A DNA stretch of 64,000 nt from Synergistaceae bacterium. GTDB lineage: Bacteria; Synergistota; Synergistia; Synergistales; Aminobacteriaceae. A program made the position numbers and the translations under genes. The stretch spans positions 62,001 to 126,000 of the forward strand of contig JAHDKT010000013.1 in NCBI GenBank assembly GCA_018436725.1, read 5' to 3'. Positions 8,809 to 17,058 of this stretch are shown one piece after another. Under the pieces are notes generated by a model. It did no database searches. It worked only from the letters and a program-made list of their open reading frames with translations, and was not told where the DNA came from. Positions within the stretch are counted from its first letter, which is position 1; every line of letters starts with the position of its first letter.

Positions 8809-9703
8809 ATTGCCCTCCGGCAAACGCTCCTAGAAAGCCCCTGATGCTGTTCCCTAAAAACATTCGCTCCCTTTCCTGTATATCGGCATCCATACGCGGC
8901 CAGGCCGCAAGAAACGGATCACGATCCAGCAACTCCTGAAAGAACCTCTCCTCGTTTTCAGGAGCCGTTCCTCTTCGAAGTAATCCGAGGACGATGTCTT
9001 TCCAGAAGAGGAGCTGTTCCTTGGCGTATGAAAGCATTTCTCTCGCCCCTTCCGCGGCGCCGAAATGCCCGTAGCAAATCCTGGAACAACCAAGGCTGAG
9101 CAGTCTGTCGAGAGAAGCCAGCGTGACATCCGGGAAAAACCTCGGAGGCGTGGCCGGACGAAGGTAGGGAAAGGGGGCTTCGCCTTCGAGATAGACTCCT
9201 GCCGCCTCCCCGGCGAAGAGCGTAAGGGCGCCGTCGCCATCGTAGAGAAAACACTGATGGTGCGCTGCATGTCCCGGAGTATCGACAGCGGAGAATTTCT
9301 TCGGGAGAGCGTCCTCGCGGAAAATCATTTCCGGGGGTACGGGAAGAGGTTCACCGTAGAGCAACGCCGTTTCGCCAAGCGTTTTTTTACTTCCTTCCCA
9401 AAGAGCCGACGGATCCAGCAGATGCGGAATTCCCTTTTCGGGGGCCGTTACCGGTGCGCCGAACTCTCGGACAACATACCCGGACGCCCCGGCGTGATCA
9501 AGGTGCACATGGGTCAGCAACACAGCGTCTACTCGGTCGTTTCCTCTTCCGACCACAGCTTCCCGAAGTACGGGCCAAGTAGAAGGCGGACCCGGATCGA
9601 CAATATACGTCTTGTCTCGGGCAGTATCTCGAAGAAGCCAAGAAGAAATGAAACGGCGGAAACCGATCTGGGGAAGCGGGAGGTCTATCAGATGGAATTC
9701 CAT
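8807..9703 (-). CDS. Metallo-beta-lactamase-fold hydrolase
   Basis: A 298-residue cytoplasmic protein of the metallo-beta-lactamase superfamily. The metal motif THVHLDHAG (about 62-70) is intact, followed by DTPGHAAHH and a C-terminal GH (YGHFG) that complete a two-metal site. It resembles the general MBL-fold branch (glyoxalase II/RNase Z-like) and has a long helical C-terminal part. The ATG follows AGGAGG, which lies within the stop region of the upstream transpeptidase, so the two genes are translationally linked. The substrate is unknown; thioesters or other small esters are typical. Confidence 0.85.
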   Translation of the reverse strand: MEFHLIDLPLPQIGFRRFISSWLLRDTARDKTYIVDPGPPSTWPVLREAVVGRGNDRVDAVLLTHVHLDHAGASGYVVREFGAPVTAPEKGIPHLLDPSALWEGSKKTLGETALLYGEPLPVPPEMIFREDALPKKFSAVDTPGHAAHHQCFLYDGDGALTLFAGEAAGVYLEGEAPFPYLRPATPPRFFPDVTLASLDRLLSLGCSRICYGHFGAAEGAREMLSYAKEQLLFWKDIVLGLLRRGTAPENEERFFQELLDRDPFLAAWPRMDADIQERERMFLGNSIRGFLGAFAGGQ

Positions 9704-9711
9704 TGTTCCTC

Positions 9712-10392
9712 CTATTCAGAAATAACGACTCTCATTCCTACGAAGACCTTTCCTTTCAATGCTTCCAGATCTTCGTTCCGAAGGCGGACACACCCCTGGG
9801 TGATCATCGTTCCTATGGAATTCGGATCGTGCGTGCCGTGTATCCCGATTCCGGACCATCCCGGGGTTTTCAGGCGAATGAACCAAGGGCCGTACGCGCC
9901 CCGAACAGGGCCGTTCCCGTCTCCGAAATCGTATGTCCATTTCCTTGAGTCTTGAATCTGCTGGACGGAAAAGCTGCCGACAGGAGTTCGATTGTCCCCG
10001 ACCCGTAGCTTCTGCCCGCCGTTCGCTCCGATCGCTATAGGGTACACGACCTCGACATTGTTCCCTTTATAGTAGTATATACGGAACTGTCCCTTGACCA
10101 CATGAAGCCACGCTTCATCGATTCTCGCCTCGTAGGGAGGATTCGGCGGATAAAGCGTTTCCGGTTGTTCTTCGAGGGGAAGAGGCTCCGGTTCAAGAAC
10201 GGGCTCGGGCAACGTTATCGGCGAAGGTTGCGGCGTCGGCGCGGGAACCGGCGTCGGCGCAGGCAAATCCTGCTCCTGTTGCTGGAGTACGATACGATAG
10301 CCCTGCCATGCGGACACGGCAAGAATAAGAAGGACGATCAGGACGGTCGCCGGCTTCGCCCACCCAGGGAACTTTCTTTTTCCATAGAACAT
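9712..10392 (-). CDS. L,D-transpeptidase (YkuD domain), membrane anchored
   Basis: A 226-residue protein that should cross-link peptidoglycan by 3-3 bonds or attach proteins to it. There is a single N-terminal transmembrane segment (about 13-33), then a Pro-rich spacer of some 50 residues (repeated PAPTP and PEP units), then the YkuD domain. The catalytic motif is complete: HGTHDPNSIG (about 184) and TQGCVRLRN with the nucleophilic Cys (about 200). The anchor and spacer place the domain in the periplasm. It sits head to tail with the MBL hydrolase and opposite the decarboxylase gene. The ATG is preceded by GAGGAGG. Confidence 0.93.
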   Translation of the reverse strand: MFYGKRKFPGWAKPATVLIVLLILAVSAWQGYRIVLQQQEQDLPAPTPVPAPTPQPSPITLPEPVLEPEPLPLEEQPETLYPPNPPYEARIDEAWLHVVKGQFRIYYYKGNNVEVVYPIAIGANGGQKLRVGDNRTPVGSFSVQQIQDSRKWTYDFGDGNGPVRGAYGPWFIRLKTPGWSGIGIHGTHDPNSIGTMITQGCVRLRNEDLEALKGKVFVGMRVVISE

Positions 10393-10515
10393 ACACGGGC
10401 CTCCTCGCTGTTACAGTACGGAAGATCTTGTAAGCGGCATTGATTGTAACATGGATACTCCGAGAAAAAAGAGCAAAAAAACAGGGAGCGATTTCGTTTT
10501 TTCCTCTGTTGCCTC

Positions 10516-10544
10516 TTGCATTTCTCCCCCGGAGATCGTACACT
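10516..10544 (+). promoter_or_regulatory. Promoter of the decarboxylase gene
   Basis: TTGCAT (10516-10521), 17 bases, TACACT (10539-10544), about 40 bases before the GTG start. Spacing is ideal; the hexamers are partial matches. Confidence 0.5.
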
Positions 10545-10584
10545 GCATAAGTTTTTAGATTACCCCTAAGGAGGAGGTAGAGAC

Positions 10585-11760
10585 GTGGAAAACGAGTTTC
10601 AGTTCGACCTCGAACGGTACATGTCCCAGAAAAATTTTGAACGGATAAAGGAGTTTTCTCAGGATAAAGAAACCCCTTTTCTTGTTGTGGACTTGAAAAA
10701 GGTCGAGGAAAAGTACGATGAACTTCTTGATTCACTGCCCTTTGCGAAGATTTATTACGCCGTCAAGGCGAACCCTCTTGAAGAGGTGCTCCGTATGCTT
10801 GTTCGGAAGGGGAGCTGCTTCGATATCGCCTCCGTCTACGAGCTGGATCACATTCTCTCGCTCGGCGCTTCGCCGGACAGAGTCAGTTACGGCAACACCA
10901 TAAAGAAATCTCGAAACATCGCGTACGCCTATTCCAAGGGCGTTCGACTCTTCGCCACGGATTCCGAGAGCGATCTGCGAAAGATCGCGAAAAACGCTCC
11001 CGGTTCGCGGGTGTTCTTCCGAATTCTTACGGACGGCAGCGGCGCCGACTGGCCGCTCTCCAGAAAGTTCGGGGCCCATCCGGACACGATTTTCAAGCTC
11101 ATCCTCCTTGCCGCGAAACTCGGCCTCGAACCTTACGGAATATCTTTCCACGTAGGTTCTCAACAGCGGGACATCGGTCAGTGGGATAACGCCATCTCCA
11201 CCTGCAAATACCTTTTCGACTGTGCAGAAGCGGAAGGAATTTCTCTGAAGATGCTCAACCTCGGCGGAGGTTTTCCCGCGACATACATCTCGCCGACACA
11301 CGAAACCTCCGTCTACGCTGCGGAGATCATCCGTTTTCTTAAGGAAGATTTCGGAGAAGAACTTCCCGAGATAATTCTGGAACCGGGCAGATTCATGGCC
11401 GGCGATGCGGGAGTCCTTGTCACCGAGGTCATTCTTATCTCGAAGAAATCCGAAGCGAATCAGTATTCCTGGGTGTATCTTGATGCAGGCAAGTTCGGCG
11501 GCCTGATCGAAACGCTCGACGAATCCATCAAGTACCCGATCTACTCCGAAAAGACCGGACCTGTTCAGGAGACCATCCTCGCCGGTCCGACATGCGACAG
11601 CATGGATATTCTGTACGAAAACGAAAAGTATGCGCTCCCCGCCTCTCTTGAAGAAGGCGACCGCCTCTATTTCTTCACCACCGGAGCGTATACGCAGACC
11701 TACTCCTCCGTATGTTTCAACGGTTTCCCTCCTCTCAAAGCGTACGTCCTTGAAAAATAG
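10585..11760 (+). CDS. Ornithine/lysine decarboxylase, PLP fold type III
   Basis: A 391-residue PLP enzyme of the eukaryotic-type ornithine decarboxylase/diaminopimelate decarboxylase family. It should make putrescine or cadaverine from ornithine or lysine in the cytoplasm. The PLP lysine is in YYAVKANP (about residue 60), the ring-stacking His in FHVGSQ, the glycine loop is LNLGGGFP and EPGRF binds phosphate. The catalytic Cys is in GPTCDSMD (about 336), a motif of ornithine/lysine rather than diaminopimelate decarboxylases. The start is GTG behind AAGGAGGAGG. Spermidine synthase follows, which supports ornithine as a substrate; lysine activity cannot be excluded. Confidence 0.9.
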   Translation: MENEFQFDLERYMSQKNFERIKEFSQDKETPFLVVDLKKVEEKYDELLDSLPFAKIYYAVKANPLEEVLRMLVRKGSCFDIASVYELDHILSLGASPDRVSYGNTIKKSRNIAYAYSKGVRLFATDSESDLRKIAKNAPGSRVFFRILTDGSGADWPLSRKFGAHPDTIFKLILLAAKLGLEPYGISFHVGSQQRDIGQWDNAISTCKYLFDCAEAEGISLKMLNLGGGFPATYISPTHETSVYAAEIIRFLKEDFGEELPEIILEPGRFMAGDAGVLVTEVILISKKSEANQYSWVYLDAGKFGGLIETLDESIKYPIYSEKTGPVQETILAGPTCDSMDILYENEKYALPASLEEGDRLYFFTTGAYTQTYSSVCFNGFPPLKAYVLEK

Positions 11761-11778
11761 AGCACGTTCTCTTATACT
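11750..11778 (+). promoter_or_regulatory. Promoter of spermidine synthase
   Basis: TTGAAA (11750-11755), 17 bases, TATACT (11773-11778). It overlaps the end of the decarboxylase gene and would start RNA near 11785, just before a strong hairpin. Confidence 0.65.
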
Positions 11779-11792
11779 AAAACCATAATGTC

Positions 11793-11825
11793 CATCGGGG
11801 ACGGGAAGTTTACCCGTCCCCGATG
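11793..11825 (+). promoter_or_regulatory. 13-bp hairpin in the speE leader
   Basis: CATCGGGGACGGG and its exact complement CCCGTCCCCGATG flank a 7-base loop. No T run follows, so it is a poor terminator. It would sit at the very 5' end of the speE mRNA, about 40 bases before the GTG start, where it could protect the RNA or act as a control element. Confidence 0.6.
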
Positions 11826-11864
11826 CGCTATTCGGCGCCTACTTCGTGAAAGGAGGATTGTCCC

Positions 11865-12710
11865 GTGGAGATTCGTCAGAAGCGGACAAACGAACTGTGG
11901 TATACCGAGGAGCAGAGTCCGAACATGAAACTCTCTCTTCGAGTGTCGGATGTTCTGTTGAATATCACCAGCCCGTACCAGGATATTCTGCTTGTCCAGA
12001 CGGAAGAGTACGGAAAAATGATGGTGCTCGACGGCGCCATCCAGATAACCGAACGGGACGAGTTCTGTTACTCGGAGATGATGGCCCATGTCGCTCTTTG
12101 CTCCCACCCGTCTCCGAAGCGGGTGCTGATCGTCGGCGGCGGAGACGGCGGCGTCCTCCGAGAAGTCCTTCGTCACAAAGGTGTAGAGAAAGCCACGCTC
12201 GTCGATATCGACGAAGAAGTGATCAACGCGTCAAAGAAATTCCTTCCGACGATCAACGTTGCACTCGAAGACCCCCGTGCGGAAGTACTCCCGATGGATG
12301 CGTTGCGCTATATCGCATCCTCCAGAGACGAGTTCGACGTAGCCATCGTCGACAGCACCGACCCTGTGGAATTCGCGGCCGGTTTGTTCCGCTCCCCCTT
12401 CTACCAGGATATCTTCAATGCCCTGAAAAATGACGGGATGGTTGTCGCACAGACGGAATCACCGTTTACCGATGCGTCCGTCGTCAAAGGGGCTTTCAAG
12501 GAGATGAGCGCGGTGTTCCCCATCGTACGACTCTGCTGGGGAGCTATGCCCACCTACCCCAGCGGGATGTGGACCTATACCGTAGGCTCGAAGACCGTCG
12601 AACCCGCCGATACCCGCAGGCCTGCTCCGGAAGGAACGAAATACTATACGGAGGACATCCACAAAGCGGCTTTTGTGCTTCCTCCCTTTGTTAGCGACTT
12701 GCTGAAATAA
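11865..12710 (+). CDS. speE: Spermidine synthase (polyamine aminopropyltransferase)
   Basis: A 281-residue aminopropyltransferase that moves the aminopropyl group of decarboxylated SAM to putrescine. The Rossmann motif VLIVGGGDGGVLREV (about 87-101) and the acidic VDIDEEV binding the substrate are clear. The catalytic segment IVDSTDPVEFA and the GAMPTYPSG loop match the family. GTG start behind AAAGGAGG. It follows the decarboxylase, but has its own promoter and a hairpin leader. With SAM decarboxylase at 21483-21896 the window encodes the whole route from ornithine to spermidine. Confidence 0.96.
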   Translation: MEIRQKRTNELWYTEEQSPNMKLSLRVSDVLLNITSPYQDILLVQTEEYGKMMVLDGAIQITERDEFCYSEMMAHVALCSHPSPKRVLIVGGGDGGVLREVLRHKGVEKATLVDIDEEVINASKKFLPTINVALEDPRAEVLPMDALRYIASSRDEFDVAIVDSTDPVEFAAGLFRSPFYQDIFNALKNDGMVVAQTESPFTDASVVKGAFKEMSAVFPIVRLCWGAMPTYPSGMWTYTVGSKTVEPADTRRPAPEGTKYYTEDIHKAAFVLPPFVSDLLK

Positions 12711-12727
12711 GGCGTATACTCTATAAT
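12699..12727 (+). promoter_or_regulatory. Promoter of carbamate kinase
   Basis: TTGCTG (12699-12704), 17 bases, consensus TATAAT (12722-12727). It overlaps the end of speE, so arcC can be transcribed on its own. Confidence 0.65.
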
Positions 12728-12768
12728 ATAGAAGTCAACTACGACATTCAGGAGGGAAATTTACAGAG

Positions 12769-13710
12769 ATGAGAGTTTTGGTCGCCCTTGGGGGCAATGC
12801 CATTCTTCAAAGAGGGCAGAAGGGAAACGCGGCGGAACAGCGTGAGAACGTCCAGAAGACGGTGACGCAGATTGTCAGAATGATCCATGCCGGGCATGAA
12901 GTGGTGGTTACGCATGGCAACGGCCCGCAGGTGGGCGCAATTCTGATTCAGAACGAGCTTGGAAGCTCCTCCGTTCCGGCTATGCCCATGGACATCTGCG
13001 GCGCGGAGAGCCAGGGCCTCATCGGCTACATGTTCTGCCAGAGCATGCAGAATACCCTTCTCGCCGACGGTATCGACGGACACGCCCCTGCCTGCCTTAT
13101 CACACGCGTCGAAGTGGATCCTGCGGATCCCGCCTTCGCTCATCCTACAAAACCGGTCGGCCCCTTCTACACTGAGGAGGCTGCAAAAAAACGTATTGCC
13201 GAAACGGGAGAGACCTGGATCGACGATGCCGGACGCGGTTGGCGCCGCGTCGTTCCCTCTCCGGACCCCAAAACGATTGTCGAGGCGGATGTCATCAACG
13301 CGCTGCTTGAAAAAGGTTTCACCGTGATCGCCTCGGGCGGCGGCGGAATCCCCGTCATTCGCAAGGACGACGGGACGTGGGAAGGCGTGGAAGCGGTCAT
13401 CGACAAGGACTTGGCAGGAGAGCGCCTCGCGGCCTCCGTTAAAGCCGACCTTCTGATGATCCTTACCGACGTGCCCCAAGTTGCTATCAACTACAACACC
13501 CCCCAACAGAAGTGGCTTGACAAGCTGACGCTCACAGAGATGGAAAACCTCGAAAAGGAAGGGCATTTCAAAGCAGGTTCGATGGGTCCCAAAGTGAAAG
13601 CGGCGCTTCGGTTTGTTCGCAACGGAGGACAACGCGCCGTAATCGCGAGCCTTGACGAGGCCCTCGAAGCACTTGAAGGAACCAAGGGTACTCAAATAGT
13701 CAAAGGTTGA
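12769..13710 (+). CDS. arcC: Carbamate kinase
   Basis: A 313-residue amino acid kinase-fold enzyme that converts carbamoyl phosphate and ADP to ATP, ammonia and carbon dioxide, the energy step of arginine, citrulline or purine fermentation. Clear family motifs: [11 protein letters not shown] at the N-terminus, HGNGPQVG (about 46), ASGGGGIPV (about 190), the VIDKDLAGE segment and the C-terminal GSMGPKVKA. Length is typical. ATG start behind GGAGGG. No arginine deiminase or ornithine carbamoyltransferase lies beside it in this window, so the source of carbamoyl phosphate is elsewhere. Confidence 0.97.
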   Translation: MRVLVALGGNAILQRGQKGNAAEQRENVQKTVTQIVRMIHAGHEVVVTHGNGPQVGAILIQNELGSSSVPAMPMDICGAESQGLIGYMFCQSMQNTLLADGIDGHAPACLITRVEVDPADPAFAHPTKPVGPFYTEEAAKKRIAETGETWIDDAGRGWRRVVPSPDPKTIVEADVINALLEKGFTVIASGGGGIPVIRKDDGTWEGVEAVIDKDLAGERLAASVKADLLMILTDVPQVAINYNTPQQKWLDKLTLTEMENLEKEGHFKAGSMGPKVKAALRFVRNGGQRAVIASLDEALEALEGTKGTQIVKG

Positions 13711-13735
13711 TTTTTTCGCTCCGAAGATCACTTCG

Positions 13736-13767
13736 ACCTCCCTCGTTTCGAGGGAGGTTTTTTTATT
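13736..13767 (+). terminator. Terminator after carbamate kinase
   Basis: Stem ACCTCCCTC / GAGGGAGGT with a small loop (GTTTC), followed by a run of T. Confidence 0.88.
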
Positions 13768-13854
13768 GCACACGCGAAAAGAAGCCTATGCAGGGGATAA
13801 TAAATGATGTAGAATTTACTTCCGATTTTTTTCCGCCAAGGAGATGTTTATGAA

Positions 13855-14568
13855 ATGAACGCTCTCGCAGTCATTCCTGCTCGGTACGCAAGCACTCGCC
13901 TTCCGGGGAAACCGCTTCTCCCGATCGCAGGGGTGCCCCTTGTCCTCAGAGTCTTGGAGCAGGTACGAAAGTGCGGCGGCGTCGACCGAATCATCGTCGC
14001 CACAGACGACATGCGAATAGCCGACACCGTAGAAAACGCCGGAGGGGAAGCGATGCTTTCTCCGCCGGAGCTGCCGAGCGGCGGAGATCGAGTGGCCTGG
14101 GTGTCCGAACGTATCCCCTCGAAAATCGTTCTGAATATACAAGTCGACGATCCTCTGGTCGGTCCGGATATGATCGACCCCCTGATCGGCGCGCTCGCCG
14201 ACGAGGGGACCGCGCTTGCTCTGCTTGCCAAACGAATCGAAAACGAGCGGGAAATCGAGTCCCCCAACATCGTTAAAATGGCCTTCGATCTGAACCATCG
14301 AGCGCTCTATTTCAGCAGATCCCCTATCCCCTACGCTCGCACTCCCGGAGCAACGTACTACAAACATATTGGACCGTACGCATGGAAGAGGGAGTTTTTA
14401 CTTCAATTCTCTCGTTGGCGGCAGACTCCTCTCGAAAAGTCGGAGAGCCTTGAGATGCTGCGGGTTTTGGAAAACGGCCACTCAATCCGGTGTATCCCCG
14501 TTGCACGGGACACAATAGAAATCGACACTCCCGAGGACGTTGCCGCGCTCGAAGCGCTTCTCGCCTGA
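13855..14568 (+). CDS. kdsB: CMP-Kdo (or CMP-8-amino-Kdo) synthetase
   Basis: A 237-residue cytidylyltransferase that activates Kdo with CTP for addition to lipid A. The N-terminal nucleotide loop IPARYASTRLPGKPL, the metal-binding NIQVDDPL (usually NxQGDEP) and the RSPIPY segment are present. The stretch SGGDRV replaces the usual SGT(D/E)R, and QVDDPL differs from QGDEPL; such changes would be expected if the sugar substrate is altered. It is followed by an iron alcohol dehydrogenase and a DegT aminotransferase, the same trio that makes 8-amino-Kdo in Shewanella. The gene itself shows that the organism has an LPS-type outer membrane. ATG at 13855 with AAGGAG upstream. Confidence 0.9.
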   Translation: MNALAVIPARYASTRLPGKPLLPIAGVPLVLRVLEQVRKCGGVDRIIVATDDMRIADTVENAGGEAMLSPPELPSGGDRVAWVSERIPSKIVLNIQVDDPLVGPDMIDPLIGALADEGTALALLAKRIENEREIESPNIVKMAFDLNHRALYFSRSPIPYARTPGATYYKHIGPYAWKREFLLQFSRWRQTPLEKSESLEMLRVLENGHSIRCIPVARDTIEIDTPEDVAALEALLA

Positions 14569-14631
14569 CGGGAGGATCGACGGAACACAGAGACCGCGGC
14601 GAAGAGCCGCAAGGAAATTCGAGGTGGAAAG

Positions 14632-15789
14632 ATGATATTCAATATGTTCATGGCAGGACGAATTGCGTTCGGCCCCGGTGTCTCTTCGCTTGCCGGAGAG
14701 AAGGCGTCCGCTCTTGGCGGCAGAAGAGCGTTACTGGTCACCGACAGAACCATGGAAAAACTCGGGACTGCGGCGAAGATTATTTCATATATCGATGCCG
14801 CGGGTCTATCCGTGGTTCCCTTTTACGATGTGGAGCCGGAACCGTCCGTCGAAACAGTCGACACCGCCACGGCCCTGGCGAAAAGCGAAGGCTGCGATCT
14901 CGTGGTCGGTCTCGGAGGTGGCAGCTGTCTCGACGTGGCGAAGGCTGCGAGCGTCCTCCTGACCAACGAAGGTTCCGCTGCCCGCTACCAAGGGCTTGGC
15001 CTTGTCAAGAACGCGGGTGTTCCGAAGATCATGATCCCCACAACAGCGGGCACAGGCTCCGAAGTTACCTTCACCGCTGTCCTGATCAGAAAGAGCGACG
15101 GAGTAAAGGGCGGGATCAACGGCGACCAACTCTATCCCGACTTCAGTCTCTTGGACCCCGAACTGACGGTCACCATGCCCCCCTCCGTTACCGCAGCTAC
15201 AGGAATGGACGCGCTTGCCCACGCCCTCGAAGCGTACACGAGCAAACAGGCCTCGCCGTTCAGCGATATGTTCGCCGAAGAGGCCATCTCTCGAATCGGC
15301 CGTTTCCTCAGAGTCGCCGTGTATAACGGTTCGGATATCCACGCCCGAAGCGAGATGATGCTCGCCGCGCTCTATGGCGGAATTGCGCTTGCCAATGCCG
15401 GAGTCACCGCGTGCCACGCGCTCGCCTACCCTCTAGGCAGTATGTTCGGCATCGGGCACGGACAGGCGAACGCGCTGCTCCTCCCCTACGTGGCGCAGTT
15501 CAACGCTATGGCGCTTCCCGAAAAGTTCGGAGCAGCCGCAGAGCTTCTAGGCGGTTCATTCGAGGAGGAAAGCCTCTGGGATTCCGCCTCTATGTGCTCC
15601 GCGCTCCTCCACCAGCTCGTCGCCGATATCGCCCTCCCCTCTACCCTCTCGGAGCTTGATCCCCGTATCACCGAGGATCATTTCGCCGCGATGGCCGAAA
15701 AGGCGATGGGGGTCGCGCGTCCGATGGCAAACAACCCCCGGACAATGAATACCGATCTGTGCATTGAAATTTATAAGGAGGCGATGTAA
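14632..15789 (+). CDS. kdnB: Iron-containing alcohol dehydrogenase, probable Kdo C8 dehydrogenase (KdnB-like)
   Basis: A 385-residue group III metal-dependent alcohol dehydrogenase. The NAD-binding GLGGGSCLDVAK (about 93) and all four metal ligands are seen: Asp and His in GMDALAHALE (about 191), His in ACHALAYPLG and His in GIGHGQANALLLP. Its position between kdsB and a DegT aminotransferase is the reason for the KdnB call: in Shewanella KdnB oxidises the 8-hydroxyl of Kdo so that KdnA can add an amino group. The role is inferred from context; on its own the protein could be any class III alcohol dehydrogenase. Stop is directly followed by the aminotransferase start (1 base between). Confidence 0.75.
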   Translation: MIFNMFMAGRIAFGPGVSSLAGEKASALGGRRALLVTDRTMEKLGTAAKIISYIDAAGLSVVPFYDVEPEPSVETVDTATALAKSEGCDLVVGLGGGSCLDVAKAASVLLTNEGSAARYQGLGLVKNAGVPKIMIPTTAGTGSEVTFTAVLIRKSDGVKGGINGDQLYPDFSLLDPELTVTMPPSVTAATGMDALAHALEAYTSKQASPFSDMFAEEAISRIGRFLRVAVYNGSDIHARSEMMLAALYGGIALANAGVTACHALAYPLGSMFGIGHGQANALLLPYVAQFNAMALPEKFGAAAELLGGSFEEESLWDSASMCSALLHQLVADIALPSTLSELDPRITEDHFAAMAEKAMGVARPMANNPRTMNTDLCIEIYKEAM

Positions 15790-15790
15790 C

Positions 15791-16993
15791 ATGCCGGGTT
15801 CCGAACTCTTCGATCATCTTGAAATCGAGGCCGTCGCCGACGTCCTCAAGCGAAAAGTCATTCACCGATACGCCTATCATGAGGTACGGGAGGGCAACTA
15901 CAGGGTAGACGAATTCGAGGCGAAAGTCGCGGAACTCTCCGGAGCGAAGCACTGCCTCGCCGTGAGCAGCGGGACGGCGGCACTCTACGTCCCGTTCAAG
16001 GCGATGGGGATCTGCCCGGGCGACGAGATCATCACATCCTCGTTCACATTTATAGCAACAGTCGAGGCTATCCTGGAGTGCGGAGCCGTACCGATCCTCG
16101 GAGACGTCGACGAAAGTCTCAATCTCAGCCCGGAATCCGCAGAAGACCTCATCACTGAGCACACGAAAGCGATCATGCCTGTGCACATGTTCGGCGCCGC
16201 CGCGGATATGGACGCGTTCCGCGCACTCGGGGCCAAGTACGGCATACCCGTCGTGGAGGACGCCTGCCAGGCGATGGGGGGAACCTATAACGGAAAGGCG
16301 CTCGGGACGATGGGGCTCTGGGGCTCTTACAGCCTGGATCCGAACAAACTCCTCACGGTCGGCGAAGGCGGCCTGATCGTCACCGACGACGACGAACTCT
16401 ACAACAGAATGGAGTACTATCACGACCACGGGCACATCCACAGCAAAATCCTTGACAGGGGAGCCGAAGGAAAGGCTTGCCTCGGATTCAACTTCCGCAT
16501 GAGCGAACTACAGGGCGCGCTCGGCCTCGTACAGGCGGCCAAGATGCAGCAGGCCATATCCATGACAAGAAAGACGAAAGCAACGATTTTGGATGCCGTT
16601 AAAAAGACGGGGCTCGAACTCCGTGACCTTCCCGACCGGGAAGGCGAGATCGCCACGCAGATCGTCTTCCTCCTTCCGACTCCGGAGAAAGCGGTTCTCT
16701 TCCAGAAGGCGGCGAAAGAAGCCGGGGCAGGGTGTTCCATCCTCTCGGGCAACACCTGGCACTACGCGAAGCACTGGACGACGCTCAGAGAGGGCGCGAT
16801 GTACAGCAGAAACCGCTGCCCTTACGACTGCCCCTATGTGGAGGACATGCCGCTGTATCGCCCTCTCGAATGGGAACGCACCGAAAAGATTCTGAGCAGA
16901 GCCGTTATGTTCGGATTGAACATCGTCATGGACGACGCACGTGTGGAAAAGATGATAACGGCGATCAAGGCCGGAGCAAAGGCAGCGCTTTGA
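15791..16993 (+). CDS. kdnA: DegT/DnrJ/EryC1-family aminotransferase, probable 8-amino-Kdo synthase (KdnA-like)
   Basis: A 400-residue PLP enzyme of the sugar aminotransferase family. The PLP pocket GTAAL, the acidic VVEDACQAMG contacting the ring nitrogen and the Schiff-base lysine in DPNKLLTVGEGG (about 185) are intact. I start it at the ATG at 15791, behind GGAGGCGATGTAAC; the in-frame extension to 15764 lies inside the previous gene. Coupled tightly to the alcohol dehydrogenase, it fits the second step of 8-amino-3,8-dideoxy-Kdo synthesis, using glutamate as likely amino donor. A role in other amino-sugar synthesis is possible, but the kdsB neighbour favours Kdo. A bidirectional terminator follows. 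Confidence 0.75.
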   Translation: MPGSELFDHLEIEAVADVLKRKVIHRYAYHEVREGNYRVDEFEAKVAELSGAKHCLAVSSGTAALYVPFKAMGICPGDEIITSSFTFIATVEAILECGAVPILGDVDESLNLSPESAEDLITEHTKAIMPVHMFGAAADMDAFRALGAKYGIPVVEDACQAMGGTYNGKALGTMGLWGSYSLDPNKLLTVGEGGLIVTDDDELYNRMEYYHDHGHIHSKILDRGAEGKACLGFNFRMSELQGALGLVQAAKMQQAISMTRKTKATILDAVKKTGLELRDLPDREGEIATQIVFLLPTPEKAVLFQKAAKEAGAGCSILSGNTWHYAKHWTTLREGAMYSRNRCPYDCPYVEDMPLYRPLEWERTEKILSRAVMFGLNIVMDDARVEKMITAIKAGAKAAL

Positions 16994-17000
16994 TATGAAG

Positions 17001-17043
17001 TCACAAAGAAAGCCCCCGCGGAATGCGGGGGTTTTCTTTGTGA
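17001..17043. terminator. Bidirectional terminator
   Basis: Long near-perfect stem: GCCCCCGC / GCGGGGG core extended by TCACAAAGAAA / TTTTCTTTGTGA arms, between convergent kdnA and abgT. Confidence 0.9.
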
Positions 17044-17058
17044 CGAGGCGCCTCTGTC

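Noticed and set aside
11793-11825. Hairpin before speE as a terminator
   Set aside because: The stem is strong but no T run follows on either strand, and a good promoter lies just upstream, so termination is not its likely job.
12748-13773. A 341-codon open frame on the minus strand
   Set aside because: It is the shadow of carbamate kinase, whose motifs are complete.
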